DNA from: Cognatiluteimonas sedimenti
GTDB taxonomy: Bacteria > Pseudomonadota > Gammaproteobacteria > Xanthomonadales > Xanthomonadaceae
Direction: 5' to 3'
Assembly (NCBI RefSeq): GCF_022808325.1
Contig: NZ_JALGCL010000001.1
Coordinates: forward strand, 787,780-851,779
DNA length: 64,000 bases
Shown here: piece after piece, positions 20,163 to 29,909 of the stretch
How the letters are laid out: every line of letters starts with the position of its first letter
Numbering within the stretch: the stretch's first letter is position 1
The notes under the pieces: model-generated
What the model was told of the DNA's origin: nothing
Seen by the model: only the letters and a program-made list of their open reading frames with translations
The model's database searches: none
Program-made: the position numbers and the translations under genes

Positions 20163-20675
20163 TCAGAACCCGGCGTCCCAGTCGACCGTGACCACCCCGG
20201 CATCGAAGTCGACCGAGCGGATGTAATCGGGCTCCAGGAACGGGATCATGCGCTCGCGATCGCCGCGCGCCACCAGCACGTCGTTGGCGCCGGTGGAGAA
20301 CAGGTGGGAAACGGTGCCGAAGTCGATTCCCTCCAGGTTCACCACGCGCAGCCCCTCCAGGTCGACCCAGTAGTACTCACCGGCCTGGGGCGGTGGCAGG
20401 GCCGAACGCGGGACCCAGATCTCGCTGCCGCGCAGCGCTTCGGCGGCGTCGCGGTCGGCGACCCCGGGAATGACCGCGACCACGCCCTTGTGGGTTTCGC
20501 GCCCATGGGCGCCGGCGGGATTGCTTTCCCGTCCCTGCGCGTCGCGCAAGGTCCAGGGCTGGTAGCGGAAGATCGCCGTTGCCGGCTCGGTGAAGGACTC
20601 GAGCTTCAGTTCGCCACGCACGCCGAACGCGCCGTGGATCCTGCCCAACAGGATGCGGCGCGTGGTCGGTTCCAT
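20163..20675 (-). CDS. rimM: 16S rRNA processing protein RimM
   Basis: Assembly factor for the 30S head that binds ribosomal protein S19. The 170-residue protein has the N-terminal RimM beta-barrel ([24 protein letters not shown]) and the PRC-barrel C-terminal domain ([19 protein letters not shown], then [24 protein letters not shown]). Length is normal. It lies 34 bp downstream of rpsP and upstream of trmD in the conserved cluster. Confidence 0.97.
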   Translation of the reverse strand: MEPTTRRILLGRIHGAFGVRGELKLESFTEPATAIFRYQPWTLRDAQGRESNPAGAHGRETHKGVVAVIPGVADRDAAEALRGSEIWVPRSALPPPQAGEYYWVDLEGLRVVNLEGIDFGTVSHLFSTGANDVLVARGDRERMIPFLEPDYIRSVDFDAGVVTVDWDAGF

Positions 20676-20709
20676 GTGCGTCGGGGCCGCGTTGGCCGCG
20701 GCCCGCGGA

Positions 20710-20979
20710 TCAGGCTGCCGGGGCAGCCTTGGCGGCCTGCTTGGCGTTCTGCTTGAACAGGTCGGCGACCTTGTCGGTCATCTGCGCGCCCTGCCCGATC
20801 CAGTACTGGATGCGCTCGGCATCGAGCTCGACGCGCTTCTCGGCGCCGGCGGCAACCGGGTTGTAGTAGCCCACGCGCTCGATGTTGCGACCGTCGCGCG
20901 CGCTGCGGCTGTCGGTGACGATGACGTGGTAGAAGGGGCGCTTCTTGGCGCCGCCACGGGTAAGGCGGATCTTGACCAT
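20710..20979 (-). CDS. rpsP: 30S ribosomal protein S16
   Basis: Small-subunit assembly protein of 89 residues, opening with [20 protein letters not shown] and showing [14 protein letters not shown] and [16 protein letters not shown]. It ends in an Ala/Lys-rich tail ([10 protein letters not shown]). It is the first gene of the cluster with rimM, trmD and rplS and has a promoter in the gap after ffh. Confidence 0.98.
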   Translation of the reverse strand: MVKIRLTRGGAKKRPFYHVIVTDSRSARDGRNIERVGYYNPVAAGAEKRVELDAERIQYWIGQGAQMTDKVADLFKQNAKQAAKAAPAA

Positions 20980-21027
20980 GGGGGACTCGGTGTTGCCCAG
21001 CTGCCGGGATGGCAGGGTAAGCCGGCA

Positions 21028-21056
21028 ATTATAAAGGGATTTCCGGCGCTGGCGAA
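21028..21056 (-). promoter_or_regulatory. Promoter of the rpsP-rimM-trmD cluster
   Basis: On the minus strand TTCGCC (21056-21051), a 17-bp spacer and a consensus TATAAT (21033-21028). The -35 is weak but the -10 is perfect. It lies directly after the ffh stop. Confidence 0.6.
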
Positions 21057-21061
21057 AGGGG

Positions 21062-22426
21062 TCAGCGACCGAAGGGCATGCCTCCGCCCATCATCCCCTG
21101 CATCCCGCGCATCAGGCCCTTCATGCCGCCGCGGCCCATCTTCGACATCATCTTTTCCATCTGCTGGTACTGCTTCATCAGCTTGTTGACGTCGGACGGC
21201 GCCATGCCCGAGCCGCGGGCGATGCGGGCGCGGCGGGAGCCGTTCAGCAAGGCCGGGTTGCGGCGCTCCTTCCTGGTCATCGAATTGATGATCGCCACCA
21301 TCCGCGGGACTTCCCGGCCGGTGACCTGGGCCTTGACGTGGTCCGGGATCTGGCCGATGCCAGGCAGCTTGTCCATCAGCCCGGACAGGCCGCCCATGTT
21401 CTGCATCTGCTCGAGCTGGTCGCGCATGTCGTTGAGGTCGAACTTGCGGCCCTTGGCGACCTTCTCGGCCAGCTTCTGCGCCTTGTCCTTGTCGACCTGC
21501 TGCTCGACCTGCTCCACAAGCGACAGCACGTCGCCCATGTCGAGGATGCGGCTGGCGACGCGGTCGGGGTGGAACACGTCCAGGCCGTCGGTCTTCTCGC
21601 CGGTGCCGATGAACTTGATCGGCTTGCCGGTGATGTAGCGCACCGAGAGCGCGGCACCGCCACGGGCGTCGCCGTCGGTCTTGGTCAACACCACGCCGGT
21701 CAGCGGCAACGCCTCGCCGAAGTGCTTCGCGGTGACCGCCGCGTCCTGGCCGGTCATCGAGTCGACCACGAACAGCGTTTCGACCGGCTTGACCGCGGCG
21801 TGCAGCGCCTTGATCTCGGCCATCATCGCTTCATCGATGCTGGTGCGGCCGGCGGTATCGACGATCAGCACGTCGACGAAGGACTTGCGCGCGTCGTCGA
21901 TCGCCGCGCGGACGATGGCTTCCGGCTTCTGCGATGCGTCCGACGGGAAGAACAGCACGTCGACCTGTCGTGCCAGCGTCTTCAGCTGCTCGATCGCCGC
22001 CGGCCGGTAGACGTCGGCGCTCACCACCATCACCTTCTTCTTGCGCCGTTCCTTCAGGTGTCGCGCCAGCTTGGCGACGGTGGTGGTCTTGCCCGCGCCC
22101 TGCAGGCCGGCCATCAGGATCACCGCCGGCGCCGGCACGTTGAGGTTGAGGTCGGACGCCGCCGAGCCCATCACCAGGGTCAGCTCGTCGCGCACGACCT
22201 TGATCAGGGCCTGGCCCGGGGTCAGCGACTTGAGCACTTCCTGGCCGACCGCGCGCACCTTGATGCGCTGGATCAGCGCCTGCACCACCGGCAACGCGAC
22301 ATCGGCCTCGAGCAGCGCGATCCGCACCTCGCGCGTGGCCTCGGTGATGTTGGACTCGGTCAACCGGCCGCGGCCGCGCAGGCGCTCGATGGTGCCGGAC
22401 AGGCGCTGGGTCAGGGATTCGAACAT
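21062..22426 (-). CDS. ffh: Signal recognition particle protein Ffh
   Basis: GTPase that binds 4.5S RNA and targets nascent membrane proteins to FtsY and SecYEG. The 454-residue protein has the helical N domain, the G domain with [15 protein letters not shown] (G1), DTAGRTSID (G3) and [10 protein letters not shown] (G4), and the methionine-rich M domain. The M domain ends in a run of Gly and Met ([19 protein letters not shown]). The ATG at 22426 starts the conserved [23 protein letters not shown] -10 element lies about 35 bp upstream. It is divergent from a CcsA-like gene, the usual arrangement. Confidence 0.98.
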   Translation of the reverse strand: MFESLTQRLSGTIERLRGRGRLTESNITEATREVRIALLEADVALPVVQALIQRIKVRAVGQEVLKSLTPGQALIKVVRDELTLVMGSAASDLNLNVPAPAVILMAGLQGAGKTTTVAKLARHLKERRKKKVMVVSADVYRPAAIEQLKTLARQVDVLFFPSDASQKPEAIVRAAIDDARKSFVDVLIVDTAGRTSIDEAMMAEIKALHAAVKPVETLFVVDSMTGQDAAVTAKHFGEALPLTGVVLTKTDGDARGGAALSVRYITGKPIKFIGTGEKTDGLDVFHPDRVASRILDMGDVLSLVEQVEQQVDKDKAQKLAEKVAKGRKFDLNDMRDQLEQMQNMGGLSGLMDKLPGIGQIPDHVKAQVTGREVPRMVAIINSMTRKERRNPALLNGSRRARIARGSGMAPSDVNKLMKQYQQMEKMMSKMGRGGMKGLMRGMQGMMGGGMPFGR

Positions 22427-22602
22427 GGACGCGGAAACCGTGCGGAAAACGGGCGCGAAGTATAGCCCGTGCACTGCTGGCGCCGGCCTGCGGGGGCCGT
22501 GGCGGCGGCGGCGGTCGGACTCCCGTCTCCGGCGTTGCGCGGCCGGCCACGGCAGGCGGCCATCGCCCCTACCGCGCGAGCCGATCATGCGACACTGGCG
22601 CG

Positions 22603-23391
22603 ATGATCCTCGTCCTGGTCGCAACCGCGTTCTATTTCCTGGCTGCCGGCATGCTGGTGGTCGAACTGCGCCGCGAGCACGGCGGCACGCGGCTATGGCT
22701 GTTGCCCGCAGCGGTCGCGGTAGGCCTGCATGTGGCCGTGCATGCGCTGGCATGGCGGCAGTCGGGCGGGATGGACATGCACTTCTTCGCCGCGCTGTCG
22801 CTGGTGGGGCTGGGCATGGCGGCGCTGACCCTGTTCGTCGCCGCGGGCGGGCGAATGGCGGCGCTGGGCGTGGTGGTCTATCCGTTGGCCGCCGCCATGC
22901 TGCTGGGCTATGCCGGCTACGGCCATCGCATCGCCGAGGCGCTCGACTGGCGCCTGCAGCTGCACGCGTGGTGCGCCCTGCTCGCCTACGCCACGCTGGC
23001 GATCGCCGCGCTGCTGGCGCTGATGCTGTGGCTGCAGGAGCGCGCGCTGCGTCGCCACCGCTTCGACCGCTGGCTGCGCGCGCTGCCACCCCTGACCGAA
23101 CTGGAATCGCTGTTGTTCCGCACCATCGCGGCCGGCTTCGTGCTGCTCACCGCGACCCTGCTGACGGGCGTGCTGTTCGTGGAGGACCTGCTGGCACAGC
23201 ACCTGGTCCACAAGACCGTGCTCAGCGTGCTGTCGTGGCTGCTGTTCGGCGGCCTGCTGCTGGGCCGCTGGCGCTATGGCTGGCGCGGCCGGGTTGCGGT
23301 GCGCTGGACGCTGGCGGCGATGGCGCTGCTGGTGCTGGCGTTCTTCGGCAGCAAGTTCGTGCTGGAACTGGTCCTTCACCGCGGAACCTGA
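22603..23391 (+). CDS. CcsA/YpjD-like cytochrome c assembly family membrane protein
   Basis: A 262-residue integral membrane protein with about eight hydrophobic helices. The conserved C-terminal histidines (LQLHAWCALLAYATL and LVHKTVLSVLSWLLFG) are typical of the CcsA/CcmC haem-handling fold. Genes of this type (E. coli YpjD) sit divergently beside ffh in many proteobacteria, and the function is not established. No haem-binding CXXCH or tryptophan-rich motif is present, so a true cytochrome c maturation role is doubtful. Confidence 0.85.
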   Translation: MILVLVATAFYFLAAGMLVVELRREHGGTRLWLLPAAVAVGLHVAVHALAWRQSGGMDMHFFAALSLVGLGMAALTLFVAAGGRMAALGVVVYPLAAAMLLGYAGYGHRIAEALDWRLQLHAWCALLAYATLAIAALLALMLWLQERALRRHRFDRWLRALPPLTELESLLFRTIAAGFVLLTATLLTGVLFVEDLLAQHLVHKTVLSVLSWLLFGGLLLGRWRYGWRGRVAVRWTLAAMALLVLAFFGSKFVLELVLHRGT

Positions 23392-23421
23392 ACGGGCCAC
23401 CGCGGACATTCGTTTCGACAG

Positions 23422-23462
23422 GCAATAGTTGCATTGACAATTATTGCGCAGGCCGGCAGTAT
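23422..23462 (+). promoter_or_regulatory. Promoter and candidate MarR operator of the efflux operon
   Basis: An inverted repeat, GCAATAGTTG at 23422-23431 and CAATTATTGC at 23438-23447, matches at 9 of 10 positions. It overlaps a perfect -35 TTGACA (23434-23439). A weak -10, CAGTAT, lies 17 bp later (23457-23462). Transcription would begin close to the marR start codon. Repressor binding here would block RNA polymerase. Confidence 0.6.
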
Positions 23463-23470
23463 GCCGCGCC

Positions 23471-23929
23471 ATGCAAACACCCAAGCCCCCCGTGCCCTGC
23501 AGCGGCGCCACCCTCGGGCTCCTGTTCCGCCAGGTCCGCGACGCCATGTGGGCGCGGATGGCGGAGGAGCTCGACACCCTCGGCCATGAGCTGACCTTCA
23601 GCCAGTACATGACCCTCAAGAAGCTGGCCGATGGCACCGCGGGCGTCACCGACCTGGCCCGCGCCGTCGACCTCAACCCCGGTGCCATGACCCGCCTGCT
23701 CGACAGGCTGGAAGCCAAGGGCCTGATCACCCGCGTTGCCGACGCCGGCGACCGTCGCGCGCTGAACATCCACCTCACCGAAGCGGGCCTGGTGATCTGG
23801 CAGGACATCAACCAGTGCGGCATGCGCGTGCGCGAACGCGCCATGCACGGGATGAGCGAAGCCGAACGCGAACAACTCATGCGCCTGGTCACGCGCGCCC
23901 GCGACAACCTCTCCCCCTCCGGTTCCTGA
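23471..23929 (+). CDS. MarR family transcriptional regulator
   Basis: A 152-residue winged-helix repressor. The DNA-binding region is residues 35-95 (FSQYMTLKKLADGTAGVTDLA, then LNPGAMTRLLDRLEAKGLI with the wing ADAGDRRALNIHLTEAG). MarR and EmrR proteins repress adjacent multidrug efflux genes until a phenolic or drug ligand binds. It stands three bases before an outer-membrane efflux gene and heads the operon marR-nodT-emrA-emrB. The ATG at 23471 lies just downstream of the candidate operator and may give a near-leaderless mRNA. Confidence 0.93.
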   Translation: MQTPKPPVPCSGATLGLLFRQVRDAMWARMAEELDTLGHELTFSQYMTLKKLADGTAGVTDLARAVDLNPGAMTRLLDRLEAKGLITRVADAGDRRALNIHLTEAGLVIWQDINQCGMRVRERAMHGMSEAEREQLMRLVTRARDNLSPSGS

Positions 23930-23932
23930 GCC

Positions 23933-25471
23933 ATGGCCCGACCCGACCCCACCCCGCGGCGCCAGCGCCAGCGGCACCCGGCTCCCGTTGCCGCCATGCT
24001 TGCCGCGGCACTCGCCCTGGCTGGCTGTGCCAGCACCCATGGCCTGGCGCCGGCGACCGCGCCGCGCGATGCCGATTCACTCGCCGCCGCCCGCAGCATC
24101 GGCGCGGGCGCGCCCTCCGACGCCGCGTTCCCGACGCAGGACTGGTGGACCGCCTTTGGCGACCCGCAACTCGACGCCCTGGTCGCCGAAGCGCTGGCCG
24201 GCACGCCCAGGCTCGACGCCGCCGACGCCCGCACGCGCCAGGCCCAGGCGCAAGCCGGCCTTGCCGATGCGCTGCGCAAGCCCACCCTCGGGGCCAGCGC
24301 GCAGGAGACCGGCGTGCAACTCCCCGAAACCCTCGCGCCACCTCCACTTGGCGGCTCCTTCAACGCCAGCACCGTGCTGATGCTCGACTTCAAGTACGCG
24401 CCCGACCTGTGGGGCGGCAAGCGCGCGAAGTACGAAGCCGCGATCGGCCAGGCGCGGGCCGCGCAAGCCGACGCGCAGGCCGCGCGGCTGGCGCTCTCGT
24501 CGAACGTCGCCACTGCCTACATCGCGCTGGCGCATGCGTTCGACCTGCTCGACGTCGCCAACCAGGAACAAGCGCGCGCCTCGCAGCTTTCCCGGTTGAG
24601 CGCGCAGCGGGTCAAGGCCGGACTCGACAACCAGTTGCAGCTGCGCCAGTCCGAAAGCGCCATCTCCGCCGCGCGCCAGCAGGCGCAGGCCGCGCAACGG
24701 CAGGTCGATGCGCTGCGCAACGCACTGGCGGCGTTGCTGGGCCAGGGCCCGGATCGCGGCCTGGCGATCGAACGCCCGCACCTGCGCGCCACCACGCCGG
24801 CGGTGCCGGCGGTATTGCCCAGCGAACTGCTCGGCCATCGCCCCGACGTCGTCGCCGCGCGCTGGCGGGTGCAGGCAGCCAGCCGCGGCATCGACGCGGC
24901 GAAGGCGACGTTCAAGCCCAGCGTCAACCTCAACGCCATCGTCGGCCTGGCGTCGGCTGGCCTGTCGGACCTCTTCAGCAGCGAAGCGTTGCTCGGCTTC
25001 GGCGGTCCCGCGATCAGCCTGCCGATCTTCGACGGCGGCGGACTACGCAGCCAGCTGGCGAAAAGCGATGCCGACTACGACCTTGCCGTCGCCGCCTACA
25101 ACCAGGCGCTGGTCCGCGCCTTGCAGGAAGTCGCCGATGCGCTGCAGGCGCAGCGTTCGCTCGACGCGCAACTGGCCTCGGGCACGCAGGCGCGCGACGC
25201 GGCGCAATCGGCCTGGCGGATCGCGAGCGACCGCTACCACGCGGGCCTGGGCACCCAGCTCGACGTGCTCGCGGCGCAACGCCCGCTGCTGCAACTGGAC
25301 CAGCAATTGGCCGCGCTGCATGCGCAGCGGCTGCAGGCTGCGGTCGACCTGGATCGTGCCCTGGGCGGTGGCGTCGCGCTGCCCCCTGCCGATGCTTTCG
25401 CCGCACCGGATGCCAGCGGTCCTGATTCCACCCCCATCGACAACGACATCGCCAAGGCCCCCACGCCATGA
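23933..25471 (+). CDS. Outer-membrane efflux lipoprotein, NodT/TolC family
   Basis: A 512-residue channel subunit with a lipoprotein signal ending in the lipobox LALAGC. It shows two TolC-like outer-membrane efflux repeats (YEAAIGQARAAQADAQAARLALSSNVA and the matching C-terminal EVADALQAQRSLDAQLA). It would form the outer-membrane exit of the EmrAB pump encoded next. Its stop overlaps the emrA start by four bases (ATGA), which suggests translational coupling. It is preceded by marR. Confidence 0.93.
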   Translation: MARPDPTPRRQRQRHPAPVAAMLAAALALAGCASTHGLAPATAPRDADSLAAARSIGAGAPSDAAFPTQDWWTAFGDPQLDALVAEALAGTPRLDAADARTRQAQAQAGLADALRKPTLGASAQETGVQLPETLAPPPLGGSFNASTVLMLDFKYAPDLWGGKRAKYEAAIGQARAAQADAQAARLALSSNVATAYIALAHAFDLLDVANQEQARASQLSRLSAQRVKAGLDNQLQLRQSESAISAARQQAQAAQRQVDALRNALAALLGQGPDRGLAIERPHLRATTPAVPAVLPSELLGHRPDVVAARWRVQAASRGIDAAKATFKPSVNLNAIVGLASAGLSDLFSSEALLGFGGPAISLPIFDGGGLRSQLAKSDADYDLAVAAYNQALVRALQEVADALQAQRSLDAQLASGTQARDAAQSAWRIASDRYHAGLGTQLDVLAAQRPLLQLDQQLAALHAQRLQAAVDLDRALGGGVALPPADAFAAPDASGPDSTPIDNDIAKAPTP

Positions 25472-26649
25472 CCATCGAACTCAATCCCAACGCCACCGTC
25501 CCCGCACCGAAGAAGAACGACAAGCGCAAGCGCGCGCTGCTGGTCGTCGCCGCGATCGTGCTGGTGGCGCTGGCGGCGTGGCTGCTGTGGTACCTGCTGG
25601 TCGGCCGCTGGCACCAGGACACCGACGACGCCTACGTGCAGGGCAACATGGTCAGCATCACCGCGCAGAGCGCCGGGACCGTGGTCAGCATCGGCGCCGA
25701 CGACGGCATGAAGGTGGTCGCCGGCCAGGTGCTGGTGCAACTGGATCCCAACGACGCCAAGGTCGCCTTCGAGCAGGCGAAGGCCAACCTCGCCAGCACG
25801 GTGCGCCAGGTACGCGGCCTGTACAGCGCGGTCGATGCCGGGCAGGCCGACCTGCGCGCACGCCAGGTCGCGATCGGCAAGGCGCGCGCCGATGTCGCGC
25901 GCCGCGAAGGCCTGGTCGCCAGCGGTGCGGTGTCGGCGGAGGAACTGGCGCATGCGCGCAACGAACTGGCCGCGGCCGAAGCCGCGCTGTCGGCCTCGCG
26001 CGGGGAACTGTCGCGCAACCGCGCACTGGTCGACGCCACCACCGTCACCGACCAGCCGCAGGTACAGGCCGCTGCCGCGCAGCTGCGCGCGGCGTACCTC
26101 AATCTCCAGCGGGCGGCCGTGGTCGCCCCGGTCAGCGGCTACGTCGCCCAGCGCAGCGTGCAGCTGGGCCAGCGGGTGCAGCCGGGCATGCCGTTGATGA
26201 CGGTGATCCCGCTGGAACAGGTCTGGATCGAAGCCAACTTCAAGGAAACGCAACTGTCGAAGATGCGCCTCGGGCAGCCGGTCGAGCTGACCTCAGACGT
26301 ATACGGCAGCGATGTCGAATTCGACGGCAGGCTGGCCAGCCTCGGCCTGGGCACCGGCAGCGCGTTCTCGCTGCTGCCGGCGCAGAACGCCAGCGGCAAC
26401 TGGATCAAGATCGTGCAGCGCGTGCCGGTGCGGATCGAACTGGACCCGAAGCAGCTGGCTGCGCATCCGCTGCGGCTGGGCATGAGCATGTCGGTCGACG
26501 TCAGCATCCGCGACCAGCACGGCGACGTGCTACCCGCCGCCACGCCCGCCAGGCCGGTGCTGTCGACGCAGGCCTACGCCAGGCAACTGGCCGATGCCGA
26601 TGCGCTGATCCGCGGCATCGTGCAGGACAACCTCGCGCGGCACGGCTGA
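25468..26649 (+). CDS. emrA: EmrA-type membrane fusion protein (HlyD family)
   Basis: A 393-residue periplasmic adaptor with one N-terminal membrane helix (ALLVVAAIVLVALAAWLLWYL), the family hallmark DTDDAYVQGN, a lipoyl half-motif, a coiled-coil hairpin around residues 95-200 and the barrel domain (VVAPVSGYVAQRSVQLGQ). It links the inner-membrane EmrB transporter to the outer-membrane channel. It overlaps the upstream channel gene by four bases and precedes emrB by 88 bp. The drug range of this system is unknown. Confidence 0.94.
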   Translation: MTIELNPNATVPAPKKNDKRKRALLVVAAIVLVALAAWLLWYLLVGRWHQDTDDAYVQGNMVSITAQSAGTVVSIGADDGMKVVAGQVLVQLDPNDAKVAFEQAKANLASTVRQVRGLYSAVDAGQADLRARQVAIGKARADVARREGLVASGAVSAEELAHARNELAAAEAALSASRGELSRNRALVDATTVTDQPQVQAAAAQLRAAYLNLQRAAVVAPVSGYVAQRSVQLGQRVQPGMPLMTVIPLEQVWIEANFKETQLSKMRLGQPVELTSDVYGSDVEFDGRLASLGLGTGSAFSLLPAQNASGNWIKIVQRVPVRIELDPKQLAAHPLRLGMSMSVDVSIRDQHGDVLPAATPARPVLSTQAYARQLADADALIRGIVQDNLARHG

Positions 26650-26737
26650 CCGGCCAACGCGGCGGTGCCGAAGCACCGTCGCGCTCCCATCGCAGCGGCT
26701 GCGCCATCGGCGCGGCCGCGACGGACGAAACCCACGC

Positions 26738-28327
26738 ATGCCGACTCCCACCGAAGCCACGCCCGGCAACGGCCCCGCGCCGATCACCGCCGCCAACATG
26801 CCCGGATTCCGCCCGCCGAACCTGGCGCTGGCGACGATCGGCATCGCGATGGCGATGTTCATGCAGGTGCTGGACATCACCATCGCCAACGTTTCGCTGC
26901 CGACGATTTCCGGCAACCTGGGCGCCAGCGCCAACCAGGCGGTGTGGGTCATCACCTCGTTCGCCGTCAGCAACGCGATCGCGTTGCCGTTGACCGGGTT
27001 CCTGACGCGACGTTTCGGTGAACGCCGCCTGTTCGTCTGGGCCACGTTCGCTTTCGCCATCGCCTCGCTGCTGTGCGGGTTGGCCAATTCGATGGGCATG
27101 CTGGTGGTGGCGCGCGCGCTGCAGGGGTTCGTCGCCGGCCCGATGTATCCGGTGGCGCAGGCGTTGATGATCTCGATCTATCCGCCGCACAAGCGCGGGC
27201 AGGCGATCGCGTTGCTGGCAATGGTGACCGTGGTCGCGCCGATCGCCGGGCCGATCCTGGGCGGCTGGATCACCGACAACTACAGCTGGGAGTGGATCTT
27301 TTTCATCAACGTGCCGATCGGCATCGCCATCAGCGCGATCGTCGGCCGCCAGTTGCGCGGTCGCCCGGAGCGCCTGGAGAAGCCGCGCATGGACTACGTC
27401 GGGCTGGCGACGCTGGTGCTGGGCGTCGGCGCGCTGCAGGTCCTGCTCGACCTGGGCAACGACGAGGACTGGTTCAATTCCACCAGGATCGTGGTGCTGG
27501 CGATCGTGGCGGTGGTCGCGCTGGCGGTGTTCTTCATCTGGGAACTGACCGACAAGGATCCGATCGTCGACCTGCGCCTGTTCCGGCACCGCAACTTCGC
27601 CGCGGGCACCCTGGCGCTGGTGCTGGCGTACGCCGCGTTCTTCTCGGTGGCCCTGATCATCCCGCTGTGGCTGCAGCGCAACCTCGGCTACACGCCGATC
27701 TGGGCCGGCCTGGCGACCGCGCCGATCGGCGTGTTGCCGATCATCCTGACGCCGTTCGTCGGCAAGTACGCGGCGCGCTTCGACCTGCGCGTGGTGGCGA
27801 GCCTTGCGTTCGTGGCGCTGTCGGCCACCAGCTTCGTCCGCGCCGGGTTCAACCTCGATGTCGACTTCCCGCGCGTGGCGATGGTGCAGTTGTGGATGGG
27901 CCTGGGCGTGGCGCTGTTCTTCATGCCGGTGCTGACGATCCTGCTGTCGGACCTGGAGCCGCACGAGATCGCGTCCGGCTCGGGGGTGGCGACGTTCTTC
28001 CGCACCCTGGGCGGCAGCTTCGCCGCATCGTTGACGACCTGGGCCTGGAACCAGCGCGCGGTGGTCCACCACGCGCACCTGACCGAGCGGATTTCGGCGA
28101 CCGACCCGGGCATGCTGCAGACCGTCACCGCGATCGGCCAGGGCAACCTGCAGCGCGGGGCGATGTACCTGGACCGGATGATCGCGCAGCAGGCCGCGCA
28201 ACTCGGCTTCAACGAGATCTTCCACCTGCTCGGAATCCTGTTCCTGGTGGTGATCGCGTTCGTCTGGTTCGCCAAGCCGCCGTTCGCGGCGAAGGCAGCC
28301 AGTGGCGCGGCAGCGGCGGGTCACTGA
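26738..28327 (+). CDS. emrB: EmrB/QacA-type MFS drug transporter (DHA2, 14 TM)
   Basis: A 529-residue proton antiporter with fourteen predicted membrane helices. It shows the DHA2 signature MQVLDITIANVSLPTI, the loop motif GFLTRRFGERRLFVW and the motif-C region VAPIAGPILGGWITDNYSWEWIF. With EmrA and the NodT-type channel it makes a tripartite pump for hydrophobic drugs. It is the last gene of the marR operon and converges on radA, with a REP-like hairpin filling the gap. Confidence 0.94.
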   Translation: MPTPTEATPGNGPAPITAANMPGFRPPNLALATIGIAMAMFMQVLDITIANVSLPTISGNLGASANQAVWVITSFAVSNAIALPLTGFLTRRFGERRLFVWATFAFAIASLLCGLANSMGMLVVARALQGFVAGPMYPVAQALMISIYPPHKRGQAIALLAMVTVVAPIAGPILGGWITDNYSWEWIFFINVPIGIAISAIVGRQLRGRPERLEKPRMDYVGLATLVLGVGALQVLLDLGNDEDWFNSTRIVVLAIVAVVALAVFFIWELTDKDPIVDLRLFRHRNFAAGTLALVLAYAAFFSVALIIPLWLQRNLGYTPIWAGLATAPIGVLPIILTPFVGKYAARFDLRVVASLAFVALSATSFVRAGFNLDVDFPRVAMVQLWMGLGVALFFMPVLTILLSDLEPHEIASGSGVATFFRTLGGSFAASLTTWAWNQRAVVHHAHLTERISATDPGMLQTVTAIGQGNLQRGAMYLDRMIAQQAAQLGFNEIFHLLGILFLVVIAFVWFAKPPFAAKAASGAAAAGH

Positions 28328-28340
28328 TCGTTGCCCAAGT

Positions 28341-28420
28341 GTAGGAGCGGCTCATAGCCGCGAGCTCTCCAGCAATGTCGCATTGGACTGCAAAAGCTCG
28401 CGGCCATGAGCCGCTCCTGC
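28341..28420. repeat. REP-like inverted repeat between emrB and radA
   Basis: Two 26-bp arms (28341-28366 and 28395-28420) match as inverted complements at 24 positions. Their core reads GTAGGAGCGGCTCATAGCCG. It fills a convergent intergenic gap, like the second copy at 61017-61095. Elements of this form are spread widely in Xanthomonadaceae genomes and may act as bidirectional terminators. Confidence 0.85.
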
Positions 28421-28422
28421 GG

Positions 28423-29844
28423 TCAAGCGCCGGCGGCTTCCAGCGCGTCGGCCAGGCGTTCCACCGCAATGACCTCGAGCCCCTGGAAACGGGCCGCCTT
28501 CGGCGCATTCGCCCTGGGCACGATCGCACGCCTGAAGCCGTGCGTGGCGGCTTCCTTCAGGCGCTCCTCGCCGTTGGGCACCGGACGGATCTCGCCGGAC
28601 AGGCCGACTTCGCCGAAGGCGATGGTCTTTTCCGCCAGCGGCTGGTCGCGCAGCGACGACAGCACCGCCAGCAGCACCGGCAGGTCGGCCGCGGTCTCCT
28701 GCAGGCGGATGCCGCCGACCACGTTGACGAACACGTCCTGGTCGCTGACGCCGATGCCCCCATGGCGATGCAACACCGCCAGCAGCATCGCCAGCCGGTT
28801 CTGTTCCAGGCCGACGGCGACGCGGCGCGGGTTCGACAGCGGCGAGGAATCCACCAGCGCCTGCACTTCCACCAGCAGCGGCCGCGTGCCTTCGCGCGTG
28901 ACCATCACGCAGCTGCCCGGCTGCTGCAGGCTGCCGCCGGAGAGGAAGATCGCCGACGGGTTGGGGACTTCCTTCAGCCCCTGCTCGCCCATCGCGAACA
29001 CGCCCAGTTCGTTGACCGCGCCGAAGCGGTTCTTGAACGCGCGCAGCACCCGGAAGCGCGAGCCCGATTCGCCCTCGAAGTACAACACCGCATCGACCAT
29101 GTGCTCGAGCACGCGCGGCCCGGCGATGCCGCCTTCCTTGGTGACATGGCCGACCAGGAACACGGCGGTTCCTGTTTCCTTGGCATAGCGCACCAGCCGC
29201 GCGGCGGATTCGCGCACCTGGCTGACCGAGCCCGGGGCGGCGGTGAGGGACTCGGTCCACAGGGTCTGGATCGAGTCGGCGACGATCATGCGCGGGCGCG
29301 TGGTCGCGGCGTGCTCGAGGATGCGCTCGACTCCGGTCTCGGCCAGCGCATGCACCCCATCCACCGCCAGGCCAAGGCGCGCGGCGCGGCCCGCGACCTG
29401 GCCGAGGGATTCCTCGCCGGTGACGTAGAGGCTGCTGAAGCCTGGCCCGCCGGCCGGACTGCCGCCGGCCATCTTCGCCACCGCCTGCAGCAGCAGGGTC
29501 GACTTGCCGATGCCCGGATCGCCACCGACCAGCACCACCGCGCCCCCGACCAGTCCGCCGCCGAGCACGCGGTCGAATTCCCCGATGCCGGTGGACACGC
29601 GCGCGTCCTCCTGGTGGCGCACGTCGGACAGCGCAGTGACCTTCGGCGCCTCGACCTTGCCCGCCCAGCCCGCGCGCCGCGATGGCGATTTCGCCGCGGC
29701 CGCGCCCGCCGGCTCCAGGACGATTTCCGACAGCGTGTTCCAGGCGCCACACTCGGCGCACTGGCCCTGCCACTTGTTGTGTTCGCCGCCGCATTCGCCG
29801 CAGACGTAGGCGGTCTTCGCCTTGCTCGTGATCTTCGCGGCCAT
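28423..29844 (-). CDS. radA: DNA repair protein RadA
   Basis: RecA-like branch-migration ATPase that processes recombination intermediates. The 473-residue protein has an N-terminal C4 zinc finger (CGECGG and CAECGAWN), Walker A GGDPGIGKSTLLLQ, the RadA-specific FKNRFGAVNELGVF motif and a C-terminal Lon-like domain (VNVVGGIRLQETAADLPVLL). Length is standard. It is transcribed towards emrB. A 12-bp hairpin lies between it and the upstream membrane-protein gene. Confidence 0.97.
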   Translation of the reverse strand: MAAKITSKAKTAYVCGECGGEHNKWQGQCAECGAWNTLSEIVLEPAGAAAAKSPSRRAGWAGKVEAPKVTALSDVRHQEDARVSTGIGEFDRVLGGGLVGGAVVLVGGDPGIGKSTLLLQAVAKMAGGSPAGGPGFSSLYVTGEESLGQVAGRAARLGLAVDGVHALAETGVERILEHAATTRPRMIVADSIQTLWTESLTAAPGSVSQVRESAARLVRYAKETGTAVFLVGHVTKEGGIAGPRVLEHMVDAVLYFEGESGSRFRVLRAFKNRFGAVNELGVFAMGEQGLKEVPNPSAIFLSGGSLQQPGSCVMVTREGTRPLLVEVQALVDSSPLSNPRRVAVGLEQNRLAMLLAVLHRHGGIGVSDQDVFVNVVGGIRLQETAADLPVLLAVLSSLRDQPLAEKTIAFGEVGLSGEIRPVPNGEERLKEAATHGFRRAIVPRANAPKAARFQGLEVIAVERLADALEAAGA

Positions 29845-29862
29845 CGGTTCCCGGGGTTCCCT

Positions 29863-29902
29863 GCGTGCGACGCCGCCACTCTAGCGGGCGGGCGTCGCAC
29901 GC
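29863..29902 (-). terminator. Inverted repeat after the membrane-protein gene
   Basis: GCGTGCGACGCC at 29863-29874 and its perfect complement at 29891-29902, with a 16-base loop. It sits just downstream of the 313-residue membrane protein. There is no T-run, so it may be a weak or Rho-assisted terminator. Confidence 0.5.
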
Positions 29903-29909
29903 GCTGGGA

